Shown one piece after another: positions 35,273 to 45,233 of a stretch of 64,000 nt of DNA. Origin of the DNA: Tumidithrix helvetica (lineage in GTDB: Bacteria > Cyanobacteriota > Cyanobacteriia > Pseudanabaenales > Pseudanabaenaceae). The stretch is taken from contig NZ_CBDDRA010000009.1 of assembly GCF_965232925.1 (NCBI RefSeq), forward strand, positions 62,001-126,000, read 5' to 3'. The notes below the pieces were generated by a model. It was not told the origin of the DNA. It did not search any database and was given only the letters and a program-made list of their open reading frames with translations. Each line of letters starts with the position of its first letter. Position 1 is the stretch's first letter. Made by a program: the position numbers and the translations under genes.

Positions 35273-38200
35273 CTATATAGCATGACCTAAAAGGTGTTGT
35301 ATAGCAGTTGCTAATTCCTTTAGCCTAACGGGTTTGGTGAGGTATTCATTAGCTCCAGCATCTAGACATTTTTGGCGATCGTTCGCCATCGCTAATGCTG
35401 TTAGCGCTACGATCGGCAAGTTGGTTAAGCTAGGGTCGAGACGAATCTGCTGCATTGCTTCGATGCCATCCATCTCAGGCATTTGAATATCCATCAAAAT
35501 CAAGTTAGGATGGTGAGCTTTTGCCAGTTCGACAGCCTCCAGCCCATTTCTTGCCAAGAGCATGCGATAGCCCTTGGCTTGCAGATAGGCCGAAACCGTA
35601 CTGATATTGGCAGGGTTGTCTTCGGCTAACAAGATTAGGGGAGAGGTTTCTAGTTGTGGTTGGCTGGGTTCACTTCCAGAATCGCCCGATTGGGGAGTGG
35701 GTTCAGAAGGGGACGATCCTGATACTGCACAAGGCAGTTCAATCGAAAAGCAACTACCCACACCGACCTCACTGGTCAGCCCCACCTGTCCGCCGTGGAG
35801 TTCGACAATCCTTTTTACCAGCGCTAGTCCTAAGCCCGTACCTTGATACTGGCGGTTGAGGGCACTATCAATTTGAATGAAAGGCTGAAATAGTTTTTTG
35901 ATGTTTTCGGAGGAAATACCAATACCTGTATCGATGATGGCAATTCGCAGGAAAGACCTCTCCCCCAGCCCCTCTCCCTCAAAGAGAGGAAAGTTCTCTT
36001 TCTGTTGCTGTTTGTAAGTGACCTCTAAGGTGATACATCCTCCCTCTGGGGTAAATTTGAGGGCGTTGTTGAGCAGGTTGATCAAGACCTGGCGGGTACG
36101 TCGTTCGTCAACCAATAGATCGGGTAAATTGGGTGGTAATTTCGTTACAAGCTGGATGCGTTTTTGCATAGCCTGTTGCTTGATAAATACCAGACTCGAT
36201 TGGCAGAGTAGAGATACAGAGGTAGGCGTGCAATCGAGTTCGATTTGACCTGATTCGATTTTGGCAACATCCAGAATGTCGTTGATCAGCGACAGTAAAT
36301 GGGAACCACTGCTCTCAATGGTTTGGATTGCTTTAACCTGTCGCTCGTTCATATTGCCAAAAACACCTTCTTGCAGCCCTTCAGCCATACCCAAAATGGC
36401 ATTCAGTGGCGTGCGAAGTTCGTGGCTCATATTGGCAAGAAATTCATCTTTAAGCCGTGTAGCACGAGCGAGTTCTTCGTTGGTTCGCTGTAATTCCGCT
36501 TCAGCCTGTTTGCGATCGCTAATGTCCTGAAAGGTTCCCACGATTCCGATCGCATTGCCTGCCAAGTCTCGCAAAGGAACCTTGTTTGTTTCTAGCCATC
36601 GCTGTTCGCCCGTGGGTAGGGTTATTGTTTCTTCAATCCCGAGCCTGGCTGCGCCAGATTCTATTACCTGTCGATCGTCGGCACGATAAGCAAGGACTTC
36701 GGCTTCTGTGTAGGGAAAGTCAAAATCAGTTTTGCCAATCACCTCCGAGGGGGATTGCAGCCCAGTGGTTTTGACAAATTGTTGGTTGCAACCCAAATAG
36801 ACCGAGTCGCGATCTTTCCAAAATACAGAGAGGGGAAAGGTATCGAGGACAGTCTGCAAAAACTGTTGAGATTCTCGCAGTGCATTTTCTGCCTGTTTGC
36901 GATCGCTGATATCTTGGACGCTAGACCAGATCGATAGCTCATCATTCCGTAAAATTACGATTCCAGTTAATAGCACTGGAACGAGATGGCCGTCTTTATG
37001 AATGTATTCTTTCTCATAGGGTCCGTAACGACCTTCTGTCTGGATTATTAGGAGTTGTTCGGCTTCGCGATCGGCATATTTAATCGGCGTAATATCCCAG
37101 TAAGTGAGTGTGAGACATTCTTCGACAGTGCGTCCCAATATATGGGCAAAAGCCGAGTTGACATAGGTGAGCTGTCCGTCCATGCCACAACTAGCCAGCC
37201 CGATCGGGAACTCCTCAACCAACTGGCGATTAAATGCCTCGCTCTCTGCTAAAGAGGCTTCGGCAAGCTTGCGCTGGGTAACATCTCGAAAGATGCCCCG
37301 CGTGGCGATCGGGATGCCATCTTGCATTTGACAATTGACATTTCCTTCTACGACAATTTCTCGGCAATCTTTGGTCAAGAATCTAGTTTCGAGGTTTAAA
37401 CTTGTAGAACCAGCAAATAGGGTTTGCATCGCGATTTGGCAATGCGTCAGATCGTCGGGATGAATAACTTGGAAAATAGACAATTGCGCTAGGTCGGCAT
37501 CGTCATATCCCAAGGTTTCTTTCCAGGCTCGATTTACAAACAAAATTCGACCGTCGGGCGCAACGCTTTGAATCAGATCGGTAGCATTGTCAAAAAGATC
37601 GCGCAGTTGAGATTCTCGCTCTTGCAGCTCTTGCGTCCGAGTTTCTACCCTAGCTTCAAGTGTTTGGTTGAGCTGCAGCAGATTGGCTTCTGCCTGCAAT
37701 CGTTCTTGATTTTCCTGTCGCAATGCGTCCGTTCGTTCCAGAACGATCTGTTCTAAGTTCTCTCGAGCATTTCGCAATTCCAACTCGATCTGCTTTAACG
37801 AGGTAATATCGCGAATCACCCCAACCCCGATCGAGCTTGATGCTTCATGGATGCGGGATTCAGAAATAAAGGCAAGATAGCTCGAACCATCGGCTCGACG
37901 CATGGGAATTTGACCGTCGACTGCGCCCTCGAGAATTAGGCAAGAATTAGAAGAGATCCATTCTTCCAAGTCTGGCTGCTTTAAAATTTGAATGGGCTGA
38001 CCGATCGCCTCTTGAGGCGTGAGATTGCTGAGCTTTGCAAGCGTATTATTGACAAATTGCAGTTCCCCCTGTTCGTTGAGAATGTAGATGCAATCTTTGA
38101 CGCTCTGCATCGCATGGTTGAGTAACAGTAACTGCCCCTCTGCTCTATGGCGGTCGAGGGTTTTGTTGACAGTTGCGGGTAGGACTTTGAGATAGTTGCG

Positions 38201-38548
38201 ATCGGGGTCTTTGATTAAGTAATCGTAAGCTCCTTCATTCATTAACTTCGCGGCAGTTTCTTCATCGCCACTGCCTGTCGAGATAATAAACGGACAATTT
38301 TTGGCTTTTAGAATCGGGAACAGAGAGCTAGAGAGACCATCGCCTAGGTTGTAGTCTAGGATGGCAATCTCAAATACCTGAGTGTTTATGATGCTAATCG
38401 CCTCGGTGAGAGAAGTGGCGATCGTATAGTCATAGGGCCAACTGGCTTGTTTTGCACTTCGCGTAAAGGCTAGGCGATCGATCCGATCGTCTTCAACCAG
38501 CAGAACCTTTATTGGGGGCGAATTTAAGACAGCGGCAGGAGAAATCAT
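35273..38548 (-). CDS. Hybrid histidine kinase: REC-4xPAS-HisKA-HATPase-REC
   Basis: A 1091-residue soluble kinase. N-terminal receiver (about 10-135, Asp in AILDYNLGDG), PAS (about 145-255), coiled linker, three further PAS units (about 320-690), HisKA (His about 708), HATPase_c and receiver (about 973-1091, LMDIQMPEMDG). Its third PAS unit is nearly the same as the fifth PAS of the 1916-residue kinase at 21836, which implies domain copying between genes. It lies 20 bp after the receiver gene at 38569. The two receivers make it a phosphorelay hub rather than a simple sensor. Confidence 0.93.
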   Translation of the reverse strand: MISPAAVLNSPPIKVLLVEDDRIDRLAFTRSAKQASWPYDYTIATSLTEAISIINTQVFEIAILDYNLGDGLSSSLFPILKAKNCPFIISTGSGDEETAAKLMNEGAYDYLIKDPDRNYLKVLPATVNKTLDRHRAEGQLLLLNHAMQSVKDCIYILNEQGELQFVNNTLAKLSNLTPQEAIGQPIQILKQPDLEEWISSNSCLILEGAVDGQIPMRRADGSSYLAFISESRIHEASSSIGVGVIRDITSLKQIELELRNARENLEQIVLERTDALRQENQERLQAEANLLQLNQTLEARVETRTQELQERESQLRDLFDNATDLIQSVAPDGRILFVNRAWKETLGYDDADLAQLSIFQVIHPDDLTHCQIAMQTLFAGSTSLNLETRFLTKDCREIVVEGNVNCQMQDGIPIATRGIFRDVTQRKLAEASLAESEAFNRQLVEEFPIGLASCGMDGQLTYVNSAFAHILGRTVEECLTLTYWDITPIKYADREAEQLLIIQTEGRYGPYEKEYIHKDGHLVPVLLTGIVILRNDELSIWSSVQDISDRKQAENALRESQQFLQTVLDTFPLSVFWKDRDSVYLGCNQQFVKTTGLQSPSEVIGKTDFDFPYTEAEVLAYRADDRQVIESGAARLGIEETITLPTGEQRWLETNKVPLRDLAGNAIGIVGTFQDISDRKQAEAELQRTNEELARATRLKDEFLANMSHELRTPLNAILGMAEGLQEGVFGNMNERQVKAIQTIESSGSHLLSLINDILDVAKIESGQIELDCTPTSVSLLCQSSLVFIKQQAMQKRIQLVTKLPPNLPDLLVDERRTRQVLINLLNNALKFTPEGGCITLEVTYKQQQKENFPLFEGEGLGERSFLRIAIIDTGIGISSENIKKLFQPFIQIDSALNRQYQGTGLGLALVKRIVELHGGQVGLTSEVGVGSCFSIELPCAVSGSSPSEPTPQSGDSGSEPSQPQLETSPLILLAEDNPANISTVSAYLQAKGYRMLLARNGLEAVELAKAHHPNLILMDIQMPEMDGIEAMQQIRLDPSLTNLPIVALTALAMANDRQKCLDAGANEYLTKPVRLKELATAIQHLLGHAI

Positions 38549-38568
38549 AAGTTAAGGAACCGATTAAA

Positions 38569-38991
38569 TTAGGTGATTAAATTAGGAATTTCGCTTAAAC
38601 GCCAATAGTTGTAGATGACCAGTAACTTCTCAACAAAATCAGGATACTCTAATGGTTTCACAATATAGCCTGCGGCACTTAGCTCAAAACTGACGAGTCG
38701 ATCCTGCTCTTCTCTAGAGGTTGTTAAGATCACGACGGGGATTTTACGCCAATTGGGATCGGCTTTAAGAATTTTAAGAAACTCCAGCCCGTTCATGCGT
38801 GGCATATTTAAGTCTAGCAAAATTAAGCCCGGAGTCGGATTATTGGGGTCGCGCAAAAATTCGAGAGCGTCTTCCCCATCGTTTCTGACATGGAGTGGGT
38901 TGTCAGCATGAATATCTCTCAATCCGCGTTTGAGCGTCATGATATCGAGTTTGTCGTCTTCTACAAGTAAAATTGGGTCAAAGCTTCTCAT
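38569..38991 (-). CDS. Rcp1-type single-domain response regulator
   Basis: A 140-residue receiver with D60 in LLDLNMPRMNG, acidic pocket E11/D12/D13, and TTS and KP motifs. It has no output domain. It starts 6 bp after the REC-kinase at 38998 and ends 20 bp before the hybrid kinase at 35273, so it probably carries phosphate between the two. Confidence 0.92.
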   Translation of the reverse strand: MRSFDPILLVEDDKLDIMTLKRGLRDIHADNPLHVRNDGEDALEFLRDPNNPTPGLILLDLNMPRMNGLEFLKILKADPNWRKIPVVILTTSREEQDRLVSFELSAAGYIVKPLEYPDFVEKLLVIYNYWRLSEIPNLIT

Positions 38992-38997
38992 GATGGT

Positions 38998-40113
38998 TTA
39001 ACCTTCATCCTCATTTACTGGTATAGGCAGCGTGAAGTAAAAGGTACTACCTTTCCCGACTTCAGACGTTACCCATATTTGACCGCCATAGGTTTCCACA
39101 ATTTTTTTGACGATCGCTAACCCCACACCCGTGCTTTCTGACTGGTCGCGCGGTACGAGGGTTTGGAAAATTTGAAACACCTTGTCAAAATGTCGCTCCT
39201 CAATGCCCACGCCCGTATCGCTCACATAAAATTGCCAAAAGCCTTGGGTTTCCGTATGACCGATGTGAATCTCTCCCTCTGGCTTACCCATATACTTGAC
39301 AGCATTGCTAATCAAGTTTTGAAATACTTGCTGGATGCGAATCTTTTCTGCCTGTAATACGGGTAGTTTGGTGTCGATCGCAATCTGGATGCCCTTTGGT
39401 GCGGCGATCGAATCAATGATATCCACCAGTAATGGCTTGAGATCGACCTCTGTTTTATCCTCCCGCACTCTACCAACTCGAGAATATTGCAACACGCCAT
39501 CGATCAGATCGCTCATCCGCCGCACCCTACCGCCCATCAGTTGCAGCATGTCTTTGCCCTCGTCATCGAGGCGATCGCCGTAATCTGTGAGCAACCAGTC
39601 TGCTAGAGAGGCGATCCCGCGTAAAGGTGCTTTGAGATCGTGGGAAACAATATAGGCAAAGTCTTTGAGTTCTTGATTGACATGCGCCAACTCTTCCAGT
39701 AGTTGATTTTGCTTGACTTCCCCTTGCTTGCGTTCGATCGCGTGCAAAATCGATCGCTCTAACAGGGCGGCACTGATGAAACGACCTTTGACCAGATAGT
39801 CCGCCGCACCCGATACCATGGCTTTGCGATCGATCTCGCTATCTCCGACCCCTGTAAGCAAAATCACGGGTTTGACGCATCCGAGTTTAAAGGCTGCTTC
39901 CATCAAATCTAAGCCAGTTTCTTTACCGAGCCGATAATCAAATAAGTAGACATCATGGCGGTTTTTAGCAATTTCTGCCAGCCCAGCTTGGAAATTATCA
40001 GCCCAAGTCAACTTAAAGATAGCTTGCTCTGCCTCGCTCAAAAAATCGCGCGTGACCACGTAGTCATCTTCGTCGTCATCTACAAGCAGAACTCGATAAA
40101 TCTCTGGAGCCAT
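38998..40113 (-). CDS. Receiver-headed histidine kinase
   Basis: A 371-residue soluble kinase with an N-terminal receiver (about 5-130, Asp in LFDYRLGKETG), a short coiled linker, phytochrome-class HisKA (His about 158, IVSHDLKAPLRGIA) and HATPase_c (lid STGVGLAI). It has no sensory domain of its own, so its kinase activity is probably set by phosphorylation of the receiver. Neighbouring receiver gene at 38569 follows after 6 bp. Confidence 0.92.
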   Translation of the reverse strand: MAPEIYRVLLVDDDEDDYVVTRDFLSEAEQAIFKLTWADNFQAGLAEIAKNRHDVYLFDYRLGKETGLDLMEAAFKLGCVKPVILLTGVGDSEIDRKAMVSGAADYLVKGRFISAALLERSILHAIERKQGEVKQNQLLEELAHVNQELKDFAYIVSHDLKAPLRGIASLADWLLTDYGDRLDDEGKDMLQLMGGRVRRMSDLIDGVLQYSRVGRVREDKTEVDLKPLLVDIIDSIAAPKGIQIAIDTKLPVLQAEKIRIQQVFQNLISNAVKYMGKPEGEIHIGHTETQGFWQFYVSDTGVGIEERHFDKVFQIFQTLVPRDQSESTGVGLAIVKKIVETYGGQIWVTSEVGKGSTFYFTLPIPVNEDEG

Positions 40114-40151
40114 GGTTTTGCATTACTGGTTAGGAGTTTGGCGATCTCACC

Positions 40152-40195
40152 TCTGACACTAAGTTCTGACACTAAGTTCTGACACTAAGTTCTGA
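40152..40195. repeat. 13-bp tandem repeat, about 3.4 copies
   Basis: The unit TCTGACACTAAGT starts at 40152, 40165 and 40178, and a partial copy starts at 40191. It fills much of the 90-bp gap between the GAF-kinase and the REC-kinase. No protein is encoded across it. Confidence 0.9.
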
Positions 40196-40203
40196 AGCAC
40201 AAC

Positions 40204-41526
40204 TTATGATTCAGGATCGGGTTGTCTGAGAGGCAGGGTAATGATAAAGGTAGCGCCACAGTCAGGTTGGCTGTAGGGCACGATCGTTCCCTTGTGTCGT
40301 TCGACAATTTTACGGCAAATCGATAGACCGATCCCCGATCCTTCATACTCTGACCGACCGTGTAAGCGTTGAAATACCTCAAAAATCCGATCGCGATATT
40401 TCTGATCGAACCCAATGCCATTATCGGCGACTTCAATGCGGACGCGATCGCCTTCTACAGCCGTCGTAACAGTCACAACAGGGGGGACGCCTTCGCGACT
40501 GAACTTGAGCGCGTTGCCCAAAAGATTTTGGAAGAGTTGGCGCATTTGAGGGGGATCGGCATCGATCGCGGGAATTTCACCCACATTGACCGTACCGCCG
40601 ACCCTTTCGATCCGAACTTCTAGATCGGACAGCACACCATCAATAATCTCGCGTAGGTTCACCTGCGTAAAAGGTTCGACTTTGGTCGTAACCCGCGAAA
40701 AGGTCAGCAGGTTGTCGATTAAAAGTTGTGCGCGATTGGCAGCGCTCAACATGCGCTGGAGATAGTCTTGGCTTTTGTCGTCGAGCAGTTCCCCACAGCG
40801 AGTCTTGAGGCGATCGCCAAAGGCTTGAATTTTGCGTAGGGGTTCTTGCAAATCGTGGGATGAGACATAGGCAAAACTCTCTAGCTCTTTGTTACTGCTT
40901 TCTAGCTTTTGGGTGAGAAATCGCAACTCTTCCTCGGCTTTTTTGCGCTCTTCTAACTCGGCTTGCAGGCGAGCGTAAAGTTCTGCCTGTTCTAGCGGCG
41001 CTTCCAATTGCCATGCCAGTTGTCGCAAAAATGATATTTCCCAATCTTGCCAGTCACGCGCATCGGCACAATGATGGGCAAGTACCAATCCCCATAGGCG
41101 ATCGCCCAAAATAATCGGTATGGCACAACTGGCGCGAATCTGGTAATTAGCATAAATCCCCTGCATGCATTCAACTACCTGGTCGCGATCGCGCATACGG
41201 GTGACGTTGCCTTGAAGATATTTCTCGTAACAACTTTGTGGGAAAGTTTCTGGGGGGAATACTTCTTCCATAATTGTGCGCCAAGATTCGCCCACAGATT
41301 CGGCAGTGGCTTTGCTCGTGCCATCGGCAAACACTTGAAACACGACGACGCGATCGGTCTGCAGAAATTCTCTGACTTCTTCGACAATCGCAGTCAAGAT
41401 CTTGTCTAGTTCTAGGGAACTGCGAATCCGTTGCAATATCGATGCCAGCAAACTTGCCTGGGTCAATTGATGCTTTAAGGCCAGATCGCAGGCAGTCAGT
41501 TGCTCGGTTTCTTTAAGGTCGTTCAT
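40204..41526 (-). CDS. GAF-domain histidine kinase with degenerate bilin-GAF signature
   Basis: A 440-residue soluble kinase: bilin-lineage GAF (about 35-200), coiled coil, phytochrome-class HisKA (His about 222, SSHDLQEPLRKIQ) and HATPase_c. The GAF keeps a cysteine at the bilin position (C120), but it is followed by Met rather than His or Tyr, and there is no DXCF. Chromophore binding is therefore uncertain. The kinase half is close to that of the kinase at 42084. No receiver is attached; the receivers at 41629 and 38569 are candidates. Confidence 0.9.
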   Translation of the reverse strand: MNDLKETEQLTACDLALKHQLTQASLLASILQRIRSSLELDKILTAIVEEVREFLQTDRVVVFQVFADGTSKATAESVGESWRTIMEEVFPPETFPQSCYEKYLQGNVTRMRDRDQVVECMQGIYANYQIRASCAIPIILGDRLWGLVLAHHCADARDWQDWEISFLRQLAWQLEAPLEQAELYARLQAELEERKKAEEELRFLTQKLESSNKELESFAYVSSHDLQEPLRKIQAFGDRLKTRCGELLDDKSQDYLQRMLSAANRAQLLIDNLLTFSRVTTKVEPFTQVNLREIIDGVLSDLEVRIERVGGTVNVGEIPAIDADPPQMRQLFQNLLGNALKFSREGVPPVVTVTTAVEGDRVRIEVADNGIGFDQKYRDRIFEVFQRLHGRSEYEGSGIGLSICRKIVERHKGTIVPYSQPDCGATFIITLPLRQPDPES

Positions 41527-41628
41527 ATTCAGATCGCTCTTTGTAGATTCGGTAATCTTGAAATGGTGTTTCTTGTTAAAGCTGAGGCTGGGGCAGCGCC
41601 ATAAATCTCCATCGTGACAGATTGCTTG

Positions 41629-42084
41629 CTAGGAGTTTTGGTCGGGCAATTCCACAATTTCAAACCAGTAGGTTCCTAACGTCTTCATGATTTTTACCAT
41701 CGAGTCAAACACGACGGGCTTGGCAATAAAGGAATTTACCCCCAGATCGTAGGTACGCAGAATGTCTTCTTCGGCTTTGGATGTGGTGAGCACCACAATC
41801 GGAATCTGGCGTAACTCTGGATAGGATTTAATTTCTTTGAGCGCTTCTCTGCCATCCTTGCGCGGCATATTTAAATCTAACAAGATCAAACTGGGGCGCG
41901 GCGCGCTTTTAGGATCGCTGTAGTTGTTACGATGCAGCAGATAGTCCATCAACTCTTCGCCATCAAAGACAAAATGCAGGTCGTTGGCAAGGCGATTTTC
42001 TTCGAGGGCATCTTGCATTAAAAGGCGATCGTCTTCATCGTCCTCTGCAACCAAAATAGTGATGCTTTTTCCTTTGTTAGGCAT
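41629..42084 (-). CDS. Rcp1-type single-domain response regulator
   Basis: A 151-residue receiver with D70 in LLDLNMPRKDG, acidic pocket E14/D15/D16, and VLTTS and AKP motifs. It shares one base with the stop codon of the kinase at 42084 (TAATG), so the pair is translationally coupled and the kinase is its likely phosphodonor. Confidence 0.93.
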   Translation of the reverse strand: MPNKGKSITILVAEDDEDDRLLMQDALEENRLANDLHFVFDGEELMDYLLHRNNYSDPKSAPRPSLILLDLNMPRKDGREALKEIKSYPELRQIPIVVLTTSKAEEDILRTYDLGVNSFIAKPVVFDSMVKIMKTLGTYWFEIVELPDQNS

Positions 42085-44516
42085 TATTGAAGTTCTCCTG
42101 TGGGCTGATGAATTGGTAGAGTAAAAATGAAGGTTGCACCTCGATCGGGTTCGCTTTCTGCGGTTAACGTACCATTGTGCCGCTCTGCAATTTTACGGCA
42201 GATGGCAAGACCGATACCAGTGCCTTCAAAAGTTTGCCGTCCGTGCAGGCGCTGAAAGATCTGGAAGATGCGATCGACATATTTTTGCTCGAACCCAATG
42301 CCATTATCGATTACGCGAATCTCGCACCAATCTTGACCGTGAAGTGGGTAGATTTGCGATCGCACCTGCACGACAGGGGCAATGCCCTCTTGCTGAAACT
42401 TGAGCGCATTCCCAATCAGATTTTGTAAAATCTGGCGCATTTGCATGGGGTCGGCATCGATGACGGGAAGGCGATCGATTTCCAAAGTGGCTCCTGTTTG
42501 AGCGATCCGCACCTCTAGATCGGAGAGCACGCCCTCTAGCACCTCAGCCAGATCGACCGATTCAAAGGGTTTAGACTTAGTGGTGACCCGCGAAAAAGCC
42601 AGCAGATCGTTAATCAAGATTTGGGCTCGACCCGCCGCATTTAGCATGCGCTCTAGATAATCTAACCCCTTAACGTCGAGCGAATCTTTACAACTTGACT
42701 TGAGGCGATCGCCAAAGGCTTGAATCTTGCGCAGAGGCTCTTGTAAATCGTGGGAAGAAACATAGGCAAAATCTTGCAATTCGCGGTTGCTTGCCTCGAG
42801 GCGCTCTGCCAAGACCCGTAACTCCTGCACCGCGCGTTTGCGCTCCTCGACTTCTCGTTTTAGATTGCTTTCGATTTCTTTGCGGGATGTAATATCCTTG
42901 CGAATGGCGAGGTACTGATAGGGTTTCCCCAGTTCGTTGAGGAAAGGCACGATCGTCGTGTCCACCCAATAGAACGAGCCATCTTTAGCCCGATTTTTGA
43001 TTTCAGCCTGCCAAGTTTCTCCTTGAGAGATCGCTTTCCACATATCAGCAAAAAACTGGCGAGGATGATGTCCAGAATTGAGAATGCGATGGTTTTGTCC
43101 GAGTAACTCGTCACGACTATATTTGGAAATTTCGCAGAATTTATCGTTAACAAAGGTAATCGTGCCCTGAATATCCGTGATCGCCACAATTGCGGTGCGA
43201 TCGAGCGCAGCAGCGATATCTAGAGCATGCTTTTCTGCTTGTTTCTGAGCGGTGATATCTTTGGCAATGCCCAAAAATCCTGTAATCTCGCCTTGATTTG
43301 TGCGAATGGCGGTAATGGTTAGCATTACAGGGAAACGCGAACCATCTTTACGGATATAAGTCCATTCCTGCTCGGCAACCTGTCCTAGTTTAGCCTTGGC
43401 AACAAAGACTTCAAACCCAGGCTCGATATCTTGATGAAGTTCTTGAGACAGGTGCTTAGCTTGGGAAACAACTTCATTGAGATCGTGCAAAATTGCAGGG
43501 CTAGTCTTGCCTACGACCTCCGAGGCAGCATATCCCAACATATTCTCAGCAGCTAGGTTAAAGGATCGAATCGTGCCTTGTAGATCGGTTGAGATAATGG
43601 CAAAGTTGGCGCTATCTAAAATAGCTTTTTGCAACATCAAAGTTTCTGATAGTCGCTCTTCCGATGCCCTGCGATCGGTAATATCTCGCGCGATTTTCGA
43701 TGCCAGAATAATTTTGCCTTCAAAGTCTCGTACTGGAGAAATCGTTGCCGAGACGTAAATACGCTTGCCATCCTTGCGAACGCGCTCGGTTTCAAAATTC
43801 TCGATGCGATCGCCTCGGGCGATTTTCGCGAGAATTTGCGGTTCCTCCTCTTTCCGATCTGGCGGAATCAGCATCGCCATGGGCTGTCCGATCGCCTCCC
43901 GCGCTGTATACCCAAAGATCTTCTCCGCTGCGGAATTCCAACTGGTGATAATGCCATCGAGGGTTTTGGTCATAATGGCATCATCGGAGGATTCGACAAT
44001 AGAGGCAAAAAGCTGAAATGCATTTTGATTTCGTCTTAGTTCCAACTGACTGATCGCCAGACGACTGAGCGACTCAAGTTGTTCGATTTGCGTTTCTGTC
44101 AGTGTTTTAGGCTGGCGATCGATCGCGCACAAAGTCCCCAAGGTATAGCTATCAGGGGTAGTTAAAGGGACGCCAACATAAAAGCGAATATTCGGATCGC
44201 TTGCCACGAGAGGATTGTCCGCAAAGCGATCGTCCAAGGTGGCATCGGGAACGATCAATTTCATATTGTTGGCAACGACGTGACCGCAAAAAGAAATGTC
44301 TCGCGGTGTTTCCGAGGCATCAATGCCGACGCGCGATTTAAACCACTGCCGATCGCGATCGACCAAAGAGATTAAAGCGATCGGGGTTCCACAGATACGG
44401 GCAGCAAGTTGCGTCAAATCATCGTATTCCTGCTCTGGTAAGGTATCGAGAACCTTATAGCGATCGAGAGCTGCTTGCCTTTCGCTTTCATTCTGTGGGA
44501 TTTCGGGCTTTTTCAT
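42084..44516 (-). CDS. GAF-3xPAS histidine kinase
   Basis: An 810-residue soluble kinase heading the proximal block. N-terminal GAF (1-160) of the generic type with no bilin cysteine motif, three PAS/PAC units (about 165-545), coiled coil, phytochrome-class HisKA (His about 588, SSHDLQEPLRKIQ) and HATPase_c. The signals are unknown; PAS units of this kind often bind haem or flavin, but no diagnostic residue is clear. Its stop overlaps the start of the receiver gene at 41629. Confidence 0.92.
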   Translation of the reverse strand: MKKPEIPQNESERQAALDRYKVLDTLPEQEYDDLTQLAARICGTPIALISLVDRDRQWFKSRVGIDASETPRDISFCGHVVANNMKLIVPDATLDDRFADNPLVASDPNIRFYVGVPLTTPDSYTLGTLCAIDRQPKTLTETQIEQLESLSRLAISQLELRRNQNAFQLFASIVESSDDAIMTKTLDGIITSWNSAAEKIFGYTAREAIGQPMAMLIPPDRKEEEPQILAKIARGDRIENFETERVRKDGKRIYVSATISPVRDFEGKIILASKIARDITDRRASEERLSETLMLQKAILDSANFAIISTDLQGTIRSFNLAAENMLGYAASEVVGKTSPAILHDLNEVVSQAKHLSQELHQDIEPGFEVFVAKAKLGQVAEQEWTYIRKDGSRFPVMLTITAIRTNQGEITGFLGIAKDITAQKQAEKHALDIAAALDRTAIVAITDIQGTITFVNDKFCEISKYSRDELLGQNHRILNSGHHPRQFFADMWKAISQGETWQAEIKNRAKDGSFYWVDTTIVPFLNELGKPYQYLAIRKDITSRKEIESNLKREVEERKRAVQELRVLAERLEASNRELQDFAYVSSHDLQEPLRKIQAFGDRLKSSCKDSLDVKGLDYLERMLNAAGRAQILINDLLAFSRVTTKSKPFESVDLAEVLEGVLSDLEVRIAQTGATLEIDRLPVIDADPMQMRQILQNLIGNALKFQQEGIAPVVQVRSQIYPLHGQDWCEIRVIDNGIGFEQKYVDRIFQIFQRLHGRQTFEGTGIGLAICRKIAERHNGTLTAESEPDRGATFIFTLPIHQPTGELQ

Positions 44517-45233
44517 GGGATTAAACCGATCGCGGCATCTATCATTACGGAATTTATCGATCTAGAAATTAATTTAGAATTTGTTGACATTGAGGGCAAG
44601 CAAAGCTGTTACATGGCAGTTACCAAATGCTTCAGCTTTTTGCACGAACGATTAATTTCTTTTTTAGATATTCAGATGATTGAATTCCCAAATCAAAATT
44701 ATTGGTTCGATAAAAATAAAAAAAAGATAGTCCTTGCTTCGTGCGATCGAGCCCCCACTCATCCACACTCAATATAACTGAAGAATTGCGATTAACTGAC
44801 TTTAGCTCAATTTACTTCATAAAAAAGCAAAGTGTAAGTGTAGTTTTCCCACTGTATGGGTAAGATTTACCCCTCCCCAGCCCTACAATGAAGGAAAATG
44901 GATTACCTATCTTCCTCCAGTAGGGTGAATTAAAAGGGGGAAGTCCGATTTGCCTGTTTACAGGTATCCTATTTCGCATCCAAAGTAAACCACAGACTCT
45001 TCACATTCCTTTGATATGCCCGTAAATTATGTGCTGATGGAATTGATAGATTAATTTTGCTGATTCTGGTACGCGATCGTTATGAAGCAAAACGCGATCG
45101 GGTAGGTAGTACTTCCGAAATATGGGAGAATCTGCTGTGAGCCAAAAACTTGAGTTTTTGGCGTTTTTGACAAGGTTGCAAGATTCCAATTGACCGTCAT
45201 ACGCAGCATTATATAATCTCTCCCCAAAACCCT
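44517..45233. other. Divergent intergenic region
   Basis: 717 bases separate the minus-strand kinase block from the plus-strand gene at 45234. Short open frames inside show no recognisable protein. It should hold the promoter of the kinase block and that of the membrane-protein gene, but I cannot define either. Confidence 0.45.

Noticed and set aside
40152..40195. Tandem repeat as a CRISPR or iteron array
   Set aside because: Contiguous 13-base copies with no spacers and no replication or Cas gene nearby.
12325..44516. Many open frames on the plus strand opposite the kinase genes
   Set aside because: They are shadows: short, without domains, and overlapped by long genes with clear motifs.
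45001..45189. A 62-codon minus-strand frame in the divergent intergenic region
   Set aside because: No recognisable domain or ribosome site, and the sequence looks like ordinary non-coding DNA.
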